Shown here: in pieces, positions 60,912 through 64,000 of the stretch | How positions within the stretch are numbered: the stretch's first letter is position 1 | How the letters are laid out: each line of letters opens with the position of its first letter | Assembly: GCF_016863435.1 (NCBI RefSeq) | Contig: NZ_BOOW01000027.1 | Coordinates: 1 to 64,000 of the forward strand | DNA from: Sinosporangium siamense | GTDB taxonomy: Bacteria; Actinomycetota; Actinomycetes; Streptosporangiales; Streptosporangiaceae | Direction of reading: 5' to 3' | Length of the DNA stretch: 64,000 bases | The notes under the pieces: model-generated | What the model saw: only the letters and a program-made list of their open reading frames with translations | Database searches by the model: none | What the model was told of the DNA's origin: nothing | Made by a program: the position numbers and the translations under genes

Positions 60912-62405
60912 GTGACCGATCAGGGCTTTGGGGAGGTCTGCCCACTTCCCGGTAGCGGACTGGTCGCCCACGTGGGCGGGTTGCTGCTGGTTTGCGATGC
61001 CGACAGCGACACCACCGCCGACTTGATCGCGGCGCTGCGCGAGACGGTCGCCGCCGGCGACGACGGCCGCGCGCTCGCCCGCAGGGTCGCCCAATTGCTG
61101 GCCCGGGCCATGATGGGCGAACCCGTGGCCTGCGCGGTGGCCGGCCCGGCAGCCGGCGGTGTGGCCGTGCTGGTGAGCGGGGCCGCCTCGGCGGTGGTGG
61201 GCGGTGGCGACGGCGAGGTGCACCTGGCCGGCCGCGACGCCCTCACCTGGACCGACCGGCTCGTGCCCGGCCCGGCGAGCCGGGTCGAGCTGCTCCTGCC
61301 CGGCGCGGGTTCACCCCACCCCCTCGCCCGCCTGGACGCCGGCGTGGTCGTGGGCGGCGGCCTTCGCACCGGCGAGCTCGGCGCCGCCCCCACGAGAGTC
61401 GAGGCGCCCGCCGCCGCGAGGAACGACGCGCCGCAGGCCGCGCCCATGGCGCCCTACCCGATGGGTGAGGCCGCCCCCGACTACTACCAGGAGCCGGCGC
61501 GTCCCGAGCCCGCCGCCCGTCCCGAGCCGATCTGGCAGGAGTCCACCCAGCACCACCCGGCGCCGCCGCCGTTCGGCATGTCCCAGTCGGAAGTGCTTCC
61601 CGCGCGCCACGACTCCCAGCCGCCCTACCCGTCCCCGGCGGACTCGCTCCCGCCGCTGCCCGCCCCCTCCGGCCCCGACCTGGGCTCCCCCTCGGGCCCG
61701 ATCCCGATAGGCGCACCGGTCGGCGCCGACGCCGAGGAGCATTGGGCGGACGGCGGCCAGGACGCCCACGGCGACGGCAGGTTCCCCGACTCGCAACCGT
61801 TCCCCGACTCACCGCCCTTCGGGGACCAGCCGCCGTTCGCGGACCAGCAGCCCTACGCCGAGTCCCAGATGGAGCCCGCCCCGGCCGCCGAGGGACCCGC
61901 CTCCGACGGCCCCATGCAGCCCGGCCCCGGCCCCCTGGTCTACGGGGTGGACTGCAAGAACGACCACTTCAACACGCCTCACGCGCCCTACTGCGCCGTC
62001 TGCAATGTGCCCCTCGTGCAGAGCACGCTCGTGCCGTACCAGGGGCCGCGCCCGCCGCTCGGCCTGCTGGTGCTCGACGACGGCACAAGCCTGCGCCTGG
62101 ACTCCGACTACCTGCTCGGCCGCGACCCCGACCGCGCCCCCGAGGTCGCCGGCGGCACCGCCAAGCCGGCCAAGGTGACAAGCCCCGACGGCTCGGTCTC
62201 CCGCCGCCACCTCCGTGTCGCCCTGGACAACTGGGACGTCAACCTGGTCGACCTGGGGTCCGTGAACGGCACCCAGATCCAGCCTCCCGGCGACCCCAAC
62301 TTCTACGACATCCCCCCCAACGAGGCCATCACCATCCTGCCCGGCACGATCGTCCGCATCGGCGTCTCAAGGACAATGCGCTACGACGGCCACCGCGACT
62401 GGTAG
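60912..62405 (+). CDS. FHA-domain protein with zinc-ribbon-like motif
   Basis: 497 residues, GTG start behind GGGAGGGAG. N-terminal alpha/beta part (about 1-160) without recognised family, then a long Pro/Ser/Asp-rich linker (about 165-335). A Cys/His motif CKNDHFNTPHAPYCAVC (about 346-364) resembles a zinc ribbon. The C-terminal FHA domain (about 385-490) has LLGRDP, SRRHLRV and LGSVNGTQI, the phospho-Thr-binding residues. Likely a Ser/Thr-kinase signalling adaptor. No kinase gene is adjacent in the window. Confidence 0.85.
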   Translation: MTDQGFGEVCPLPGSGLVAHVGGLLLVCDADSDTTADLIAALRETVAAGDDGRALARRVAQLLARAMMGEPVACAVAGPAAGGVAVLVSGAASAVVGGGDGEVHLAGRDALTWTDRLVPGPASRVELLLPGAGSPHPLARLDAGVVVGGGLRTGELGAAPTRVEAPAAARNDAPQAAPMAPYPMGEAAPDYYQEPARPEPAARPEPIWQESTQHHPAPPPFGMSQSEVLPARHDSQPPYPSPADSLPPLPAPSGPDLGSPSGPIPIGAPVGADAEEHWADGGQDAHGDGRFPDSQPFPDSPPFGDQPPFADQQPYAESQMEPAPAAEGPASDGPMQPGPGPLVYGVDCKNDHFNTPHAPYCAVCNVPLVQSTLVPYQGPRPPLGLLVLDDGTSLRLDSDYLLGRDPDRAPEVAGGTAKPAKVTSPDGSVSRRHLRVALDNWDVNLVDLGSVNGTQIQPPGDPNFYDIPPNEAITILPGTIVRIGVSRTMRYDGHRDW

Positions 62406-62642
62406 ACCCCCGGACCATCGTCGGTCCGCCGACCGAGCGTGCCCCGCTCCTGCACCTGGCTCGTCCGAGGCGTGGTGGCGCCGGGGCAGCACCGGCGGGC
62501 GGGGGAGGGGCGGTTTGAGAGACGCCGCGCCCAACCCCCTGGCCGGGCGCGGGCGCCTCTCGGTGTTCATGAGAGATTGTTCATCAAAGAGCCCCGTTCG
62601 GACAGGGGTTCGCCCCACCCGGTCCGCCCGGCGTGCGGCGGC

Positions 62643-64000
62643 TCACGGGGCGCCTGGCGTGGAGGGCTCCCGCAGCGGAGCCGCCACCTGCGGCTTCGTC
62701 AGGTGGGCGAGGCTTTCGCCGTACTCCTTGTCGTCGAAATAGTCGGCGTGGCCGAGCAGCGGGCCGGGTTTGCCTCCGTGGCCGGCGGGGGGTGACGGGT
62801 CCCACAGGAAGCGGTCTATCGCGCCGTCGCGGGCTGTGCCGTTCTCGGGGTCGCAACGCTCGAACACCGGGCCGGCGATCGGGTCGGTCGGCCGGTAGAG
62901 GTTGCGCCAGTGGCCGTCCCCGAGCAGCCGCCGTGCCTCGCCCATGGCCTCGGAGCCGAAATACGCGGGGAAGAAGGCCGAGTAGAGGCGGCGCAGCGGC
63001 GATCCGTGGGTGAGCAGCCGCACCTTGTCCCGCGTGGCGGGCGGGAGACGCAGCACGACCGCGACCGCGATGACGCTGCCCTGGCTGTGCCCGGACAGCA
63101 CGACCACGTCGTCCTTGCCCGAGATCAGCGTCGTGACCCGCTCCACGAGTTCGGGCACTACCCGCTCGGCATAGCACGGCGGCGCCAGCGGGTGGGTGGC
63201 GCGCGGCCAGAAGGTGGCCACGTCCCACAGGACGCCGACGATCCGGCGGGCCTCTGGGTCGCGGGACACCTGCCGCTGGAGCAGGACGAGCCCGGCGATC
63301 AGCGCGACCATGCCGAAGGTGCCGAACGTCGCCAGCAGGGTCGGCGGCGCGAACGATACCGGCGTGCGCTCGGTGAGGGCCAGCACCACGACCGTGCTGA
63401 GCGCGGTGACCGCGACCAGCGTGACGAGCGAGAGCACCCGCCCGGCGGCGTCGGTGAGGGAGGCGAGCGCCCACCCCGGCGGGTCGCCGCCGTAGGCCCC
63501 GCCCGCGGAGGCCCTGCTCCGCAGCGCCGCCAGCCGGAACGTCCGGGCCATCAGGGCCAGCAGGCTCAAGCCGAGCACGAACGACACGACCGGCAGCGAC
63601 ATGGCCGTCCACCAATACGCGTCGGGCAGGAACAGCAGGTCCCCCACCCGGCCGCCGGGGCCGCCCTGCCGGGGGAAGGCGGGTGTGCCGAGCAGGTCGG
63701 CCGCCCACAGGGAGGCACCCAGGCTGAACCCTGCGGCCACCCACCCGGCGAACACCAGCACCAGCCAGCAGGCCAGGCCGCCCGCCGCCCGCGCCTCGCC
63801 GAGTTCGCGGCCCTCGGGTGCTTTCGGGCGGTGCCGTACGGCGGCGGCCGCCGTGGCCACCCCCACCACCGCGGCCAGCGCGATCACCGACCAGAACAGC
63901 ACGGTCCCCATCACCGACAGCTCGGCCAGATGGCTCCGGGGCGGCCCGCTCTCGAACCCGCGCCACGCGAGCACCAAGGTGCCCGCGAGCACCGCCCAGG
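62643..64000 (-). CDS. Multispanning membrane protein with alpha/beta-hydrolase (lipase) domain, partial
   Basis: At least 449 residues; the N-terminus runs off the window at 64000. Several membrane helices in the first part (MGTVLFWSVIALAAVVGVAT; CWLVLVFAGWVAAGFSLG; SLPVVSFVLGLSLLALMA; LVTLVAVTALSTVVVLAL; GMVALIAGLVLLQ), then a cytoplasmic hydrolase-like domain with GHSQGS (Ser nucleophile) after VVVLS. A further Asp and His are expected towards the C-terminus (GHADYFDDKEY). Known families with this mix are few; substrate unknown. Confidence 0.75.
   Translation of the reverse strand, partial: WAVLAGTLVLAWRGFESGPPRSHLAELSVMGTVLFWSVIALAAVVGVATAAAAVRHRPKAPEGRELGEARAAGGLACWLVLVFAGWVAAGFSLGASLWAADLLGTPAFPRQGGPGGRVGDLLFLPDAYWWTAMSLPVVSFVLGLSLLALMARTFRLAALRSRASAGGAYGGDPPGWALASLTDAAGRVLSLVTLVAVTALSTVVVLALTERTPVSFAPPTLLATFGTFGMVALIAGLVLLQRQVSRDPEARRIVGVLWDVATFWPRATHPLAPPCYAERVVPELVERVTTLISGKDDVVVLSGHSQGSVIAVAVVLRLPPATRDKVRLLTHGSPLRRLYSAFFPAYFGSEAMGEARRLLGDGHWRNLYRPTDPIAGPVFERCDPENGTARDGAIDRFLWDPSPPAGHGGKPGPLLGHADYFDDKEYGESLAHLTKPQVAAPLREPSTPGAP

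Overview
The window is very GC-rich, densely coded DNA from an actinomycete. Lineage markers are the mycothiol ligase MshC, an InhA-type enoyl-ACP reductase behind FabG, the DUF3090 / SCO1664-type / MSMEG_4193-type cassette, DUF3099, DUF6457, an acVLRF1-type release factor and a HemD with a DNA-binding tail. Many genes appear to have leaderless transcripts: a TANNNT -10 box lies 6-7 nt before the start codon. Gene content suggests Streptosporangiales or a relative; that placement is an inference. No rRNA, complete tRNA, CRISPR array, phage or plasmid module was seen.

Layout. 0.7-5 kb: S9 peptidase and beta-lactamase-fold hydrolase in tandem, divergent from a TetR regulator across a 39-bp near-perfect palindrome. 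5.4-6.6 kb: hisE-hisG. 7.1-13 kb: acVLRF1 peptidyl-tRNA hydrolase, ABC-F ATPase behind a very short leader ORF, small HTH protein, enoyl-CoA hydratase, ABC exporter. 13.2-22.8 kb: sulfotransferase, unknown protein, GH15 glucoamylase/trehalase, a YczE membrane protein divergent from a MocR regulator, a TRIC-type channel, a POT peptide transporter and a secreted Gln-Pro-repeat protein. 23-27.3 kb: RtcB ligase, moaA, mobA-like gene, DUF6457, a dead serine-hydrolase fragment, a candidate small RNA of C-rich-loop hairpins (minus strand) and DUF3099. 27.4-33.4 kb: dodecin, tldE-tldD, fabG-fabI, proline-rich membrane-anchored protein. 33.5-39 kb: aldo/keto reductase, then histidine phosphatase, DUF3090, kinase-like protein, NRDE protein and mshC. 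39.2-48 kb: peptide deformylase, HemD-wHTH, an HTH-less TetR-like protein, PAC2, metH, HAD phosphatase, membrane protein.

48.3-54.3 kb is a five-gene oligopeptide/dipeptide-type ABC importer operon in the order permease, lipoprotein, permease, ATPase, ATPase. 54.4-57.7 kb is a NarL-type two-component system whose kinase and regulator genes are separated by an inserted TnpB element (about 55104-56471), with matching end hairpins and intact nuclease residues. 58.3-64 kb: RecB-like Fe-S nuclease, five 31-bp degenerate tandem repeats, site-2 protease with CBS domains, FHA protein, and a membrane alpha/beta hydrolase cut by the window edge.

Most genes are housekeeping or conserved actinobacterial functions. 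The least ordinary signals are the candidate small RNA (26.83-26.95 kb), the TnpB insertion between coupled two-component genes, the start-codon-to-start-codon inverted repeat of the MocR/YczE pair, and the short tandem or palindromic repeats in several intergenic regions.
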